A stretch of DNA of 64,000 bases from Moesziomyces globuligerus (GCA_030849465.1 JARVLF010000009.1:310001-374000); one strand, 5' to 3'. Shown: positions 1 to 9,716, counted from the first letter of the stretch. Numbers and translations: made by a program. The notes: generated by a model from the letters alone, not told the origin.

Positions 1-619
1 ATGGTGGGAGCCAAGAGCTTCTGTATGCTTCCGAAGAGTATCTTTGAGAGGACCTCCGGCAGTCATTTCACAACTTGATTCAGGAGGACTGCGACACAAA
101 TTACAATCATGACTTGTTCTTCATTTATGGTCGGATATTATCGATCCCATCCGAGCACGCTTGAGAAGCTTTCCAGCCGTGCAGAATGCATGATAAGCAT
201 TAGGAGCTTGCGGCAACAAATTGGTTTTACTCACACCAGGAAAGGACGCAAGGTGCGTTCGCCAAGTCACACCTTATCCATCTCTGCAGAGCCACTTGTG
301 GTTCAGAAAACTACTACAGTGGCTCTGCGGAACTGCTTCTCGAATCCGATTCGATAACATCATACATCAATGCTGATGCATTTTTGATTCGAAACAGTCA
401 GATTCTGGCTAAAGAGCAAACACAGAATCTGTCTTATCATGTGAATTACTTTTGGGATCATAAATCTGACGCAATTCTACACCGCACTCATGATTTATCA
501 GGCCACCATGCATTGGCCCAGATTGTTGAGACCTCAGAAAACGAAATATTGGCCAAACAACATATATCCGAAGAAGCCACGGATGCGGTCGGGATGCGAG
601 TGCGGGCGCGGTTGGAACG
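1..619. other. gene-free stretch, left edge
   Basis: No open frame here is long enough or of a composition that suggests a gene. The sequence is less GC-rich than the rest of the window and shows no recognisable domain in six frames. It probably belongs to the repeat-bearing accessory block that continues to about 7 kb. Confidence 0.5.
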
Positions 620-801
620 GATTGGGACGGTGTAGGTGGGCTGTAACGTCGCCCAAGCCACCCTCCAAGCCACCCGTAGTGGCTTGATATTCCAAGCCAC
701 TGGAGTGTGCGTGGGTGGCTTGCAAGTGGCTTGGATCGTTAGCCACCCGTGGTGGCTTAGGGGGTGGCTTGGAAAACGTCACAACCCTATTTCCGGGATA
801 G
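620..801. mobile_element. family A MITE-like element, copy A1 (degenerate ends)
   Basis: A short non-coding element packed with AAGCCACC and its complement GGTGGCTT in both orientations. It includes the palindromic core AAGCCACCCGTAGTGGCTT. Its interior is about 90% identical by eye to copy A2 at 3781-3960. The right end (AAAACGTCACAACCC, then TTTCCGGGATA) matches A2 closely. The left end (CTGTAACGTCGCCCAAGCC) is more decayed, so the left boundary is approximate. It has no coding capacity, so it would depend on a transposase encoded elsewhere. Confidence 0.6.
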
Positions 802-851
802 GATGGCCTAGCAAACTATGAGCTTGCCTTTTGTTTCTCCGGAATAAATCA

Positions 852-945
852 TATCCTGAAGAAAGGCGGCGACCTGGCGAGGAGCAGCCACCCCGGATGG
901 CTGATGGGTGGCTGATAATTACCAGCCACCAGCGGGGGGTGGCCG
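852..945. mobile_element. family B MITE-like element, copy B1 (left end only)
   Basis: This copy starts with the family B terminal sequence TATCCTGAAGAA and continues through the GGCG..CTGGCGA..AGCAGCCACCCC section seen in copies at 3298 and 3985. No matching right end (CCACTTTTCAGGATA) follows. Instead the sequence passes into simple CATCCGCA/CATCAGCAG repeats. The copy is therefore truncated or was overwritten on its right side. Confidence 0.5.
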
Positions 946-956
946 CTCTCCGCTAA

Positions 957-1067
957 CCCATCCATCCGCAGCCCCTCCTTCCGCAGTCCAGCATCCGCAC
1001 CTCCTCCATCCGCTCTCCATCCATCAGCAGCCTATCCATCCGCACTCCAACCATCAGCAGCGCACAG
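957..1067. repeat. imperfect CATCCGCA / CATCAGCAG short repeats
   Basis: A low-complexity run of imperfect 8-10 bp units (CATCCGCA, CATCAGCAG, CTCCATCCG) lies directly after the truncated element B1. The + frame through it reads as a biased Pro/His/Ser string with no sign of being a protein. Confidence 0.5.
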
Positions 1068-1244
1068 TGAATAATCATGCTCCTGGAAAGCAAAGCGCTG
1101 AGATACCGGCCAAATAGCTCTGACATATAACCTCAATCGCGCTGAAGTGATGTCTAATACCTTCAAATTGCATACCTGTTGGGTAGCGGTTTTACGCGTG
1201 GCCCGGGTACGGTGTGTGTGTCGAGATGGAGGATGTGTCTGCAG

Positions 1245-1406
1245 GCCTCAGGTTCGAATTCAGGAGGCGTGTCAATTGTTTTCGAATCTTGGAAAGGAGG
1301 GGTGGCTGCTGCAGAGAAGCCACCCGCCTTAGCCACCCATCAGCCATCGCGCGTGGGTGGCTAATGGGTGGCTGGTCCTTCGCCACCTCGCCACTTTTCA
1401 GGATAT
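1245..1406. mobile_element. family C repeat, copy C1, with family B right end
   Basis: It begins with GCCTCAGGTTCGAATTCAGG, which contains a good RNA polymerase III B-box match (GGTTCGAATTC), then GGAGGCGTGTCAATT. It continues into AGCCACCC..TAGCCATCGCGCGTGGGTGGCT. Copy C2 at 4419 repeats the same order. The right end of C1 is the family B terminus (CGCCACTTTTCAGGATA). It may be a composite of a tRNA-related unit and a family B element, or one family with variable ends. Confidence 0.5.
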
Positions 1407-1643
1407 GAGTGAGTGAGTCGATGTGAGGACGTGCAAAGTTGGGCCATGTCGTGCATGAGGGGCAGGACGCCTTAGGGAAATTAATTGGTCTAGTGACCGT
1501 TGGGTTGGAAAACTCATGACTGACATTTCTCTCGTCAATTCTCAAAAAAATGATGGTCAAGCCAGCAAACGCAAATCTATCTAGGATCATCCTGCATTAT
1601 TATTCACCTATTGTTGCTGCGGACGAAAATAACCCTAAGGAGG

Positions 1644-1790
1644 CATATCGCGAAAAACGGCTTGTAACATTTTTCAAACCACCCCCTAAGCCACTCACCC
1701 CCAGTGGCTTAATTTGGAAGCCACTACTAAGCCACCCGTAGTGGTTTGCAAGTGGCTTGGCCCATGTTACACTCCGTTTTTCGCGATATG
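1644..1790. mobile_element. family A MITE-like element, copy A3, intact ends
   Basis: Best-preserved family A copy, about 147 bp. The terminal inverted repeats are perfect over 17 bp (CATATCGCGAAAAACGG and its complement at the right end) and imperfect for about 15 bp beyond. The interior holds AAGCCAC/GTGGCTT motifs in both orientations. If TA is taken as the target duplication, the element proper starts TCGCGAAAAA and ends TTTTTCGCGA. That is compatible with the Tc1/mariner superfamily but does not prove it. Confidence 0.7.
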
Positions 1791-2801
1791 AGGTGGCTTA
1801 GCGAAGCAATTTTCGACCATTTTTGACATATATAGCAGTGCCAAAAATTTAGAAATCATGACTGATCATGTTTGCTGAACATATCAAGTGCATGTATGTT
1901 CAAAAAGCCTAATTGAGTCTGCCAAAAGATCCAAGTAAAAATTCGTAAGTGTGGCCATGTACGTCAAAAAGCTCCGAAAATAAAGAACTACCGAAAGGTG
2001 CGGACAGCATGCATCATAATTTACGTATCATGTCAATCAATGAATCTATGAACATGCACAACTACATAAATAAGGGCAGGGAGGTCTGTTGTCTAGGCTC
2101 TTAAAGCGACTTATGATTTCATAGACGTACACAATGAAAGACCCAACATAAAGGAGTCGCGAGTCATCATGCATGAGTTCGGCCCCGGGACCTTCATGCT
2201 CCGCAGCCCGCAAAAGTTCACCGCTTTGTCTTTGGTGTGTGGAGGCAGAAATTGCTTGTATCTGTCGCGCCTGCCAGGCATATCATCTAAATTTATGAGG
2301 GTGGCAGTTGTGTTTCGTAGAGGTGCGTAATGTATTAACGAGGGGGTTGTTTTAATGAAAAGCAGCCGCCTCTGTGGTGCCAGTCCTTAATCATGAGTGG
2401 CCAGGACGAGAACGAAAGGTGTTGCTCTTTGTTTTGCTGTGCAGCTATGCGCAGGGACGCAACGAGAAAAATCATCATGCATATTTCTTCCCGTCGCCAG
2501 CCGACCTGCCGCGCGTCGTCTTCTGTTGCCCCCAAACTTGCAGCGGGAGGCCAACAACCGCGTCGTTCCCCTCATCTACGCTCGTGATGCGTGCAAAGCT
2601 GATCCTCTTCGGCCCAGACCCGAACGCCTGACAGCAAATCACGGGCAGAGAGCCTAGGCGCCAACAGGTAGGGTCTTCGCCCTTTGACAGGCGACGCTGC
2701 ACGCGAGGGTGCGGTGCCGCGATTTTTGCATCCCTGTAGGTTATCTTCGGCTGGGTTGAAGGGGGGGCGGGGAAACGGCGCGGAGTGGTCCACACACGCT
2801 G
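1791..2801. other. gene-free, AT-richer stretch
   Basis: I see no supported gene. The first 500 bases are clearly AT-richer than the window average. From about 2400 to 2780 both strands carry overlapping short open frames without domains or splice logic. These are best read as chance frames in GC-richer DNA. Confidence 0.4.
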
Positions 2802-3290
2802 CTACTCACGCTCTCCACACGGCTGTATGGCACAGATTGAAGTGGTGACGCGCTCAATCAAGCGCTGCAGATTGGGGCCCTGTGTGCGCTTCCATTGCAT
2901 GCCGAAACAGCTGATGGCCATGCCATCCTCCGGCTTGCTGCCTGCCCGGACGCGCGCCAGGTGCTGAAACGTGCGAAGCTGGACCGTCCTGGAGCGGAAG
3001 AACACCACAATGCTGGCCAAGCTTGACCAGGATTGAGGCCTCTTCAATGCTTCATTGATCACATGCGTGTGTGCACGCGCTAAGAGCCCGAAGAACGGAC
3101 ACATCTTGGAACGCGATCCAGAACCCGAGAAAAGTGCGTCTGGCTGCTTGCCTCCAGATCCTCGTGACACGCATCGCAAGGCACGTATCGCAAAGAAACT
3201 ATGGTCGGTCCATACCTGGCTGTGCAAACCTGCCCGCAAGGTCTTTGAACGCAAAGTCTTTGAACCAGGAGCAGGGCACCACCACTTCAC
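2802..3290 (-). pseudogene. decayed gene fragment, oxygenase-like, copy 1
   Basis: The minus-strand frame ends in a string containing IVVFFRSRTVQLRTFQHLA..., then EDGMAISCF, then about 30 residues. It aligns by eye with the second decayed gene at 52.6-53.5 kb (IVFFLSNSIQHRSLQHPA..., DRMAITCF), so this is a homologous coding remnant and not a chance frame. The fold may be the C-terminal half of a 2-oxoglutarate/Fe(II) oxygenase-like double-stranded beta-helix, but the metal-binding HxD part is not visible here. The upstream side is interrupted by element B3 at 3298-3444. A further minus-strand open frame at about 3472-3777 could be the displaced 5' part, but I could not confirm that. Confidence 0.4.
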
Positions 3291-3297
3291 ATCCATA

Positions 3298-3444
3298 TCC
3301 TGAAGAACGGCGAGCTGGCGAAGAGCAGCCACCCAGCAGCCACCTGGGGTGGCTTCGGAATGCCAGTCACCCGGGGTGGCTAATGGGTGGCTGCTGGGTG
3401 GCTGCTGGGTGGCTGGTCCTTCGCCACCTCGCCACTTGTCAGGA
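3298..3444. mobile_element. family B MITE-like element, copy B3, intact ends
   Basis: About 147 bp bounded by TA on both sides. The left end reads TCCTGAAGAACGGCGAGCTG and the right end is its imperfect complement (CACCTCGCCACTTGTCAGGA). The interior carries repeated GGGTGGCTGCT and AGCCACC motifs. The imperfect inverted repeats run for about 40 bp. The element sits at the upstream edge of the decayed gene fragment at 2802-3290. Confidence 0.7.
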
Positions 3445-3780
3445 TATGATCCGGCTTCTGTGCCTCTCTGGTCATGCGTTTGGTGTGTCAAACGCGTGTA
3501 AACGACGTTGACCATCGCCTGGCTGTACCATGCACCATGCTAGTAGTGTTGGAGCGTCGATCCAGCTGCCTGGCGCTTGTAGCCGCCTGGCGCGTATTCG
3601 CCGACTACTTGTGTTGCCTTTGCGCATACCTTGATAAACAGCGTCTTTCATCTGAGCGCTTCGTCCTGCGCAACTTGCGGCCCATGGCCTCGCTTGCCGG
3701 ACAAATTGCTGCAGGCGCGTCTGTACCGTCTGAGCGTCCACCAGCGTGACGTTCCGCGCGGGAACGGTGAAAGGCAGTAT

Positions 3781-3960
3781 CATGTGGCGAAAAATGTAGT
3801 GCGACGTCGTCCAAGCCACCCGTAAGCCACCCGTAGTGGCTTGATATTATTTAGCCACCAGAGTGTGCGTGGGTGGCTTGCGAGTGGCTTGGAGCCTAAG
3901 CCACCCGTGGTGGCTTGGGGGGTGGCTTGGAAAACGTCACAACCCTTTTTCCCCGATATG
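3781..3960. mobile_element. family A MITE-like element, copy A2
   Basis: The interior is nearly identical to copy A1. The right end reads GACGT-complement, then CCCTTTTTCCCCGATATG. The left end is CATGTGGCGAAAAATG, then GCGACGT, an imperfect inverted match. The core again contains AAGCCACCCGTAGTGGCTT. Only 24 bp separate it from element B4, so two element families have accumulated at one site. Confidence 0.65.
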
Positions 3961-3984
3961 GACTTTCGTGTTTTGACCCTCATA

Positions 3985-4074
3985 TCCTGAAGAACGGCGA
4001 GCTGGCAAAGAGCAGCCACCCATCAGCCACCCTGGTGGGTGGCTGGTCCTTTGCCACCTCGCCACTTTTCAGGA
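3985..4074. mobile_element. family B MITE-like element, copy B4, short form
   Basis: This is the shortest complete copy, about 90 bp, flanked by TA. It has the left end TCCTGAAGAACGGCGAGCTG and the right end CCTCGCCACTTTTCAGGA. The interior is reduced to one AGCCACCCATCAGCCACC block and its complement, so the element is nearly a hairpin. Compared with B3 it shows that interior length varies while both ends are kept. Confidence 0.7.
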
Positions 4075-4418
4075 TATGCCTGCGTGTCTTGATTTATCGA
4101 AAGCATAAAATATGCATGTCCCCGCATGCTGCTAAATTTCGGTATAAGTACCACAGCCAGTTACGAAAATTTGATGCATGGATTCATGGCCTGACATGTG
4201 CTAAATGACGCAGATATTCAAAAAAGCGCATTTGCGTTTACACTATTTATAATTCACTATTAACTATGATGTACAGCTTTGACTCCAATTCCGGACTTGA
4301 GAAACCAGACGTTGCGCGGCCAAGCAACAGATATCACGACTGGCCCGTCATGCGTTGCGCGCAAACTAGAATGTGTGAAGGTAAAGATGAAGCCAATCAC
4401 GAATAATTGAAATTTGCC

Positions 4419-4570
4419 GGCCTCAGGCTCGAATTCGGGAGGCGTGTCAATTTTCCTTACGAATTTTGGACCGGGGGGGGGGGGGGGGCTGCTCGGCATC
4501 AGCCACCCATTAGCCATCGCGCGTGGGTGGCTGTTGGGTGGCTGATGGATCGCCACCTCGCCATCTCGCT
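4419..4570. mobile_element. family C repeat, copy C2, with 16-G run
   Basis: Second copy of the unit at 1245. It has GGCCTCAGGCTCGAATTCGG (B-box-like GGCTCGAATTC), then GGAGGCGTGTCAATTTT. A run of 16 G follows at 4473-4488, then AGCCACCCATTAGCCATCGCGCGTGGGTGGCT. Where C1 ends in a family B terminus, C2 instead runs straight into the 18-bp array at 4571. Confidence 0.5.
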
Positions 4571-4657
4571 ACTTATGAAGTAGCGGCCACTTATGAAGTA
4601 GCGGCCACTTATGAAGTAGCGGCCACTTATGAAGTAGCGGTCACTTATGAAGTAGCG
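4571..4657. repeat. 18-bp palindromic tandem array, about 4.8 copies
   Basis: Head-to-tail units of ACTTATGAAGTAGCGGCC. Each unit, read with its neighbour, contains the near-perfect palindrome GCTACTTATGAAGTAGC-like (arms ACTT/AAGT around ATG). The array is also framed by inverted flanks (ATCTCGCTACTT on the left, AAGTAGCGAGAT on the right), so the whole block can fold as a hairpin. AGCCACCC motifs lie on both sides, which ties it to the neighbouring elements. Confidence 0.8.
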
Positions 4658-7216
4658 AGATAGCAGAGAGCAGCCACCCAACGTGCGAGAAGCCATGGTT
4701 GTCGCGGGGTGATAAATTTTGATGCGTGGTGCGTCAGAGTGTGCTGAGTGTTGGGCGAGCATCGCTGTATGTGAAGGAATGAAAGATGTTGATTTTGCAC
4801 GGGCAGGCAGATTGCCGGTGATGCCATGGGTAAGCTCGTTATGGCCGTCTTACTTGTCAGTGTGGTCAGAGAGAAGCGGGACCTGTGGCAAAGTGGTGGT
4901 GGCACAAGAGCGATCACGATTTGCTGCGAGACCAAATGACTAGGGATTGGGTTTCGAGAGACACATGAGGCGGTATCTCTACATGGCCAAGACACATGAC
5001 AGGCCATGAAAGCTGGTACCTGTGCTTGAGGACAGACAGATCCCTATGGAAGCATGCCTTCCTCGCACCTGCTCATTCTTACTGACCTCCTAGCCTCGTA
5101 CACATATCAAGATGCCAAGACCGCACCGTCACTCATGATTGCTACTTTGCCACAGCCTCGTCCGAGACTGCAGTGGCGGAGCGATGGGCCTACCAATTCG
5201 CGGCCTTTCCACTACCGCGGTCGGTCGTGCAAGGTCTCGTTGGGACGGGGTTCGGCTCGACGGGGGTCCGACTGTGTGGATTGTACTCGGCTTGTCATCA
5301 CCCCGCTTTCATCGTCGGTGGAATCACAAAGCAGCCCTTGCCATGGCAAATCATTCGCACCCACCATGTAAGATCGATCCACCACCATCGAGTGCCATCC
5401 TCTCGATCCGCGCCCTAACGGGGCTACCGCATCTCGCAATCGCACTCATCTCCAACATCGCTTCTCTGCGTCATCAGCGCCGCACTTCGCAAGGTGCAGA
5501 CACAGTGAGGTTGAGACGCGCAATCTTGCCTTCGTGAGCCTTTGCACCCGCGCTACAAGCGCTGCGAGGCCCGGAAGATCGCAGCATCATCGGATCGCAG
5601 CATCATCGGCCTTGAAATGAACCGCCCAGGCTCCTCTGAACACCCTTTTACACGCTTTCCAGGTCTGTCTTTTACTCATCTAATACGTATCCATCTGGCT
5701 CCGGGTCGTGCTTGGCTCCGAATTGTAGCTTGCTCTGCGTCGTCTCGCTACCATGACTGCTTGCTATGCTCCGCAGGAGAGGCTTGGCCTATGTTGCAAC
5801 CTTCCTCGGGCCAACTTTGTCACCACTTTGGGAAGCTTGCACGTCTTTGCCAAGTGCGCTGCAAATGCGAGAGATTTACGGCTACGGTTGGCATTGTGTT
5901 GGGCAACGCTCGCGTCAAGTGGCGGACCCCGTGCTCCTACGCGCTCACGGCGCAGGCGGGCAACCTTTGAAAAGCTTCTGCGCTGCGCTGCTGGACCTTG
6001 TTGGACTTTTGCACTCATTGCTTCTTGGAATGCCGAGGCCCGTACAGGTGTGTTGCGATTCAAGAGGCTGTAGCCTTACTCGTTAGCTGCGCCTGTCGTA
6101 TGTACTAGCGCAACGTCATTTGGGGAGGGCATGTCAGTTCTGTAAGTTACCTTGGGAAGTGTACGGCTTTGCGAGGCATGCAGCTTGGGACTAGGACCTC
6201 CACGCCTGGCTCTCGTACCTTTGCGAGGAGAGACGCTGTTGGCCCTGGGCGTGTGCTTCGAGGGTCTTTGGTCGTAATCGTCATTAAACGTCGCACGTCG
6301 CACAAATCCCGACGCCCAATGCCAACTATACAGTGTTTGATGTCGCTCGTCAATTCGCAGCGCACTATGCGAAAGACATGCCACGCTCCGCCTCGCCTCA
6401 CCTCCTAGACACAGTACAATTTGGAGAACAAGACGGTCTCCCACCCCTAGCCTCGATTCCCACCTCGTCGAGCCAGCTTTTTGTTTTCACACTTGGGCTG
6501 CACGCCGGTTGCAAAGCGCGCTGCGATTCGAGAGCCCAAAAAAAAAATGAAAAACTTGGCTTGACGACGCCGCTCTGCTGAAGGATGGCCTTGCGTGAGC
6601 CTGGCTGCATACGGCACAGGCGTCTCTTGCCTCGAAGGGCTCGGATGCGTCTTGGCATCAGGCTCAGGTAAGATTGGCGATGTATCCAGGAGCGCACGAC
6701 CAGGTACAGGGGGTTTGCCGGAGGGAGGGGTGCTTTTCGTAAGGTAGCGCGATCCTCGTCGCCATTTGGACACTTGAAGGATTGGCATGTCGTGGAAGGG
6801 GGAGAATCGAGGGAGCCGTAGCAAATGCAGTCGAGACTTGTACCTAGCCTGCCTCGATTGCGTGTCGCATTCAGCGCCCGAGTCTTGCCCCACACTGGCA
6901 AGATGGCCGGTGGCAAGGCACGGCGCTAGTCGAGAGACCGGATCAACAAGCGCGCATGCGCCGTACAAGGCGAGGCCCAGATACGTTCTAGTCCATAGAG
7001 GTCCAAGAGATATCGCTCGGTTTCAAGGTCAAAGTGGGTTCAAAGAAGCCCGTGCTGGCACAAGCGCACGGCGAGAGTCGACACTTGCACACTTGCAGAG
7101 CTCTCATCTTCGAACAAGGCGCGCTGCAGGTGGTGTTGTCGAGAAAGCATACAAAGGGTGGTGCGAATTGCGAGACGTAAAAATACAGTTGAGACTGACC
7201 GAGATTCAGAGCGCGC
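4658..7216. other. gene-free stretch of about 2.5 kb
   Basis: No gene can be supported. Several overlapping open frames of 70-170 codons exist on both strands around 5.1-7.2 kb. They lack initiation context, splice continuity, low-ambiguity domains or homology that I recognise. The sequence is GC-richer than 1-2.4 kb and does not visibly carry the AGCCACC elements. Part of it is the 3' flank of the membrane protein gene that ends at 7217. Confidence 0.4.
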
Positions 7217-8905
7217 TCAGGTGAAATGACGGCCCATGATGCGGGGCGCGTACGGCGGGGGCAGGATGGTCTCTCCGGTGCGATGGTCAAAGAGGCCGTC
7301 GTCGTCCGACATGTGGATGGAGCAGGCGTCCTGTTCGACGCGGAACCTATGTGCTGCTGCTGCTGCCGCGGCCGCACGCTCGGCATCCACCTGGCTCTGG
7401 GTGGGGCGCGGTGGCAGTGGCGGCGAGGCGACGGGGCTGATGGGCGTGCGCGCCGTAGGCGGCGTGGGGAGTGGACGCCGCGAGGCGGACCGAACGAGCG
7501 TGATGGGCGAGGTCGAGACCGCGTGCGCGTCCTGGAACGGGTCAAGGTCCGACGTCGACGCGCCGCGCGCGTGAGGCTGGCGAGGCGCGGGTGCGATCGA
7601 AGCGCCGAGATCGGTGGGAGACGTCTGGAGGGTATGCGATCGTGCGTGGTGCTGTGCGCGCGAGCCATGCTCCCAAAAGGCGGGGCGTGCGTAATTGGAG
7701 GGCGAGAGGGGCGAGAGGGGCTCGCCGAACTGGGTCGAGTAGGCGGTGGAGGCGTGGTCGAGCTCGGTGGCGGGCGATGCGTCGATGGGCGAGGCGGGGG
7801 ACGAGAGGGTGGGAGAGATGGGAGTGACCTCCTGGAAGAGGGCGGGCACCCTGTTGGAGGGGTTGGTGGTGGTGGCGGTGGTGGAGGAAGCGTTGAAGGT
7901 GGCGTGTGATGTCTCTGGACGGAGCCAGTACTGGGATTCGTTGGTGGTGGCGGTGATGCGGCTGGGGACCCTGCCGAGGTCGCCTTGACTGGAGAGGAAG
8001 GCGGTGTCGAGGCGGAGCGGAGAGGAGGACGAGTTGGAGCGATGTGTTGTGGTGGTGGTGGTGGTGTGGGAGCTGGGTAGGAGGGAGAGATGTTTGCGGT
8101 CGGCGTTGATCTGGGACTGAAGGCGTCTGCGTGGGCGGACGAGCTTGAAGTAGTAGAGCAAGGAAGCGATGATGGCAAAGACGAGGAGCATGACGGTTGC
8201 GGTGAGGGTGGAGGCGATGATGATGGTTTTTACGTTGGACGAGGGATGGCGGAAGGACTTTCCGGCGACGTAGTTGTTGGGGTTGATGACGACGCCCCAG
8301 AAGTTCATGTGGGAGGCGTTGTTGAGGTTTGTCATGACGACCGAGTGTGTGCCTTCGAGGAGGGTGTCGGAGGTCCAGATGACGGGGGGCAGGTGGGAGC
8401 CCGAGGCGCGTGCGAGCTCGTCGTCCTGGGAGTAGGCGTTGATGATGTGGGTGATGTTGTTGTCGATGGTGAGCGAGTAGTCGCCGCGGTTTGGGCCGCG
8501 GTAGTCGAGGACGGAGAGGCCGTGACCGGTGAAGAGGAAGTTGACCGAGTCGCCCTGGGTGACCGAGGAGTAGTAGTAGTCGATGGGAGCGGTGTCGACG
8601 TTGGCGGGGACCGAGTCGTTGCGCCAGTTTGCGATGGGCCAGAAGTTGGAGCGCGGATCGCGGTTGTCGAGGATGCCACCTGACCAGAGCAGCGAGGTGT
8701 TCCATGGATTGGCGACCACGTCGGGTACGGAGGGAGTGGTGCCGGCATCGGCGTCGCTGTCGAGCGCGGAAGAGGAGGCAGAAGAGTAGACGCTGGAGGA
8801 TGGATTTGCGGCCATGCTATCGTAGGTTGTGGATGGCGAGGGTGTGGAGCTGGCGCCAGCGTAGGAGGCGGGCGCAGAATAGTCTGGTAGCCATACGCTG
8901 GACAT
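7217..8905 (-). CDS. single-pass membrane protein with glycosylated ectodomain and Ser/Pro-rich tail
   Basis: A 562-aa intronless protein. Residues 1-65 are Ser/Thr/Ala-rich. Residues 66-225 form an ordered domain with NxS/T sites near N69, N96, N150 and N196 and a beta-rich pattern of the jelly-roll type seen in many basidiomycete membrane proteins. Residues 227-252 are one hydrophobic segment (KTIIIASTLTATVMLLVFAI...) followed by a basic stop-transfer KLVRPRRR. The remaining 310 residues are a low-complexity Ser/Pro/Thr tail, including a Thr7 run and an Ala8 run. No N-terminal signal peptide is seen, so the ectodomain would have to cross as a reverse-anchored (type III) protein, or an upstream exon is missing. 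It may be a cell-surface sensor or adhesion protein, but the function is unknown. The gene borders the element-rich block and is followed upstream by the fungalysin gene on the same strand. Confidence 0.75.
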   Translation of the reverse strand: MSSVWLPDYSAPASYAGASSTPSPSTTYDSMAANPSSSVYSSASSSALDSDADAGTTPSVPDVVANPWNTSLLWSGGILDNRDPRSNFWPIANWRNDSVPANVDTAPIDYYYSSVTQGDSVNFLFTGHGLSVLDYRGPNRGDYSLTIDNNITHIINAYSQDDELARASGSHLPPVIWTSDTLLEGTHSVVMTNLNNASHMNFWGVVINPNNYVAGKSFRHPSSNVKTIIIASTLTATVMLLVFAIIASLLYYFKLVRPRRRLQSQINADRKHLSLLPSSHTTTTTTTHRSNSSSSPLRLDTAFLSSQGDLGRVPSRITATTNESQYWLRPETSHATFNASSTTATTTNPSNRVPALFQEVTPISPTLSSPASPIDASPATELDHASTAYSTQFGEPLSPLSPSNYARPAFWEHGSRAQHHARSHTLQTSPTDLGASIAPAPRQPHARGASTSDLDPFQDAHAVSTSPITLVRSASRRPLPTPPTARTPISPVASPPLPPRPTQSQVDAERAAAAAAAAHRFRVEQDACSIHMSDDDGLFDHRTGETILPPPYAPRIMGRHFT

Positions 8906-9716
8906 GATTGAGCGGGGAAGGGGGGGGGGGAGTAAGTGAGATGGTGGTGAGCAAGGTTCGAGGTTCGAGGTTCGAGGGGGGAAGGGTGGCTGACACGAGG
9001 TCGAGGCACGAGTGCAGCTGTTGAGCCGTTTTAGCGGGGTGCATTAACTCTGTCAGGTGCGCTGATGGCTGCCAAGCCGCGATACGGCTTGAACCCAGCC
9101 CAGCTGAGCCCAGCCCAGCGCAGCCCAGGCCAGCTGCAGAGGGCGCGCGGGCTCGGCTCGGCAAGCTCCGGTTTAGTGCGCGCGCCCCTTACGACTGGTG
9201 CAGCCCAGGCAGCACAGTGCTGTGACTGCGGGTTGAGGGTTGGGATGGCCAGGAACCGGATTCAAATTGGATTTTTGGTGCCTTTTTTCTTGGCCCTCGA
9301 TTTCGGCCAAAATTCCGAATTTCGAGGCGTAACGCTCTGGCCTAGCCCGCCTCGCCTGCCCATGCGCTGTGACGGCAACGCACCACCAATCCAAATTTCA
9401 CATCGGCCCCTCTGCTCTTGGCACTTTGCCAACGCCACCAATCCCCACTCACATCATATCGCCACTCGCAATCATATCACATGTCACACTCGAAACGTGA
9501 TCGAGACACTTTGAAATTGGGTCGAGAGGGAACAGGAAACAGCGAGTCGAGCCAGCGAGTCATGGACAAGAATTCGAGTGCGGACAGGTACGGATGAGAT
9601 GCGCGACAGATACGATCAGGACACGATCAGGACAACGGAAACAGAGAGACGAGCGTGTGCGTTTGCTTTGGGTGATGGAGAGTTGCGGACGAGATTGCGG
9701 ATATGGAACCAAGGAC
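8906..9716. other. intergenic; promoter of 7217-8905 gene and 3' flank of fungalysin
   Basis: Holds the promoter side of the membrane protein gene. It contains two small repeats: three GAGGTTC units in tandem at about 8956-8980, and a run of CCCAGC/CCAGC units at about 9096-9141. An AT-rich patch lies at 9260-9320. No gene is seen. Confidence 0.5.

Noticed and set aside
1190..1270. functional tRNA gene at the B-box-like sequence
   Set aside because: No cloverleaf with an acceptor stem can be drawn around GGTTCGAATTC; the unit is repeated at 4421, so a repeat is more likely.
2802..3515. 237-codon minus-strand frame read as one protein
   Set aside because: It runs across element B3, so its first 80 codons are element sequence. 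Only the part below about 3290 resembles a real gene remnant.
4571..4657. CRISPR-like repeat array
   Set aside because: Units are contiguous 18-mers without spacers, and the genome is eukaryotic.
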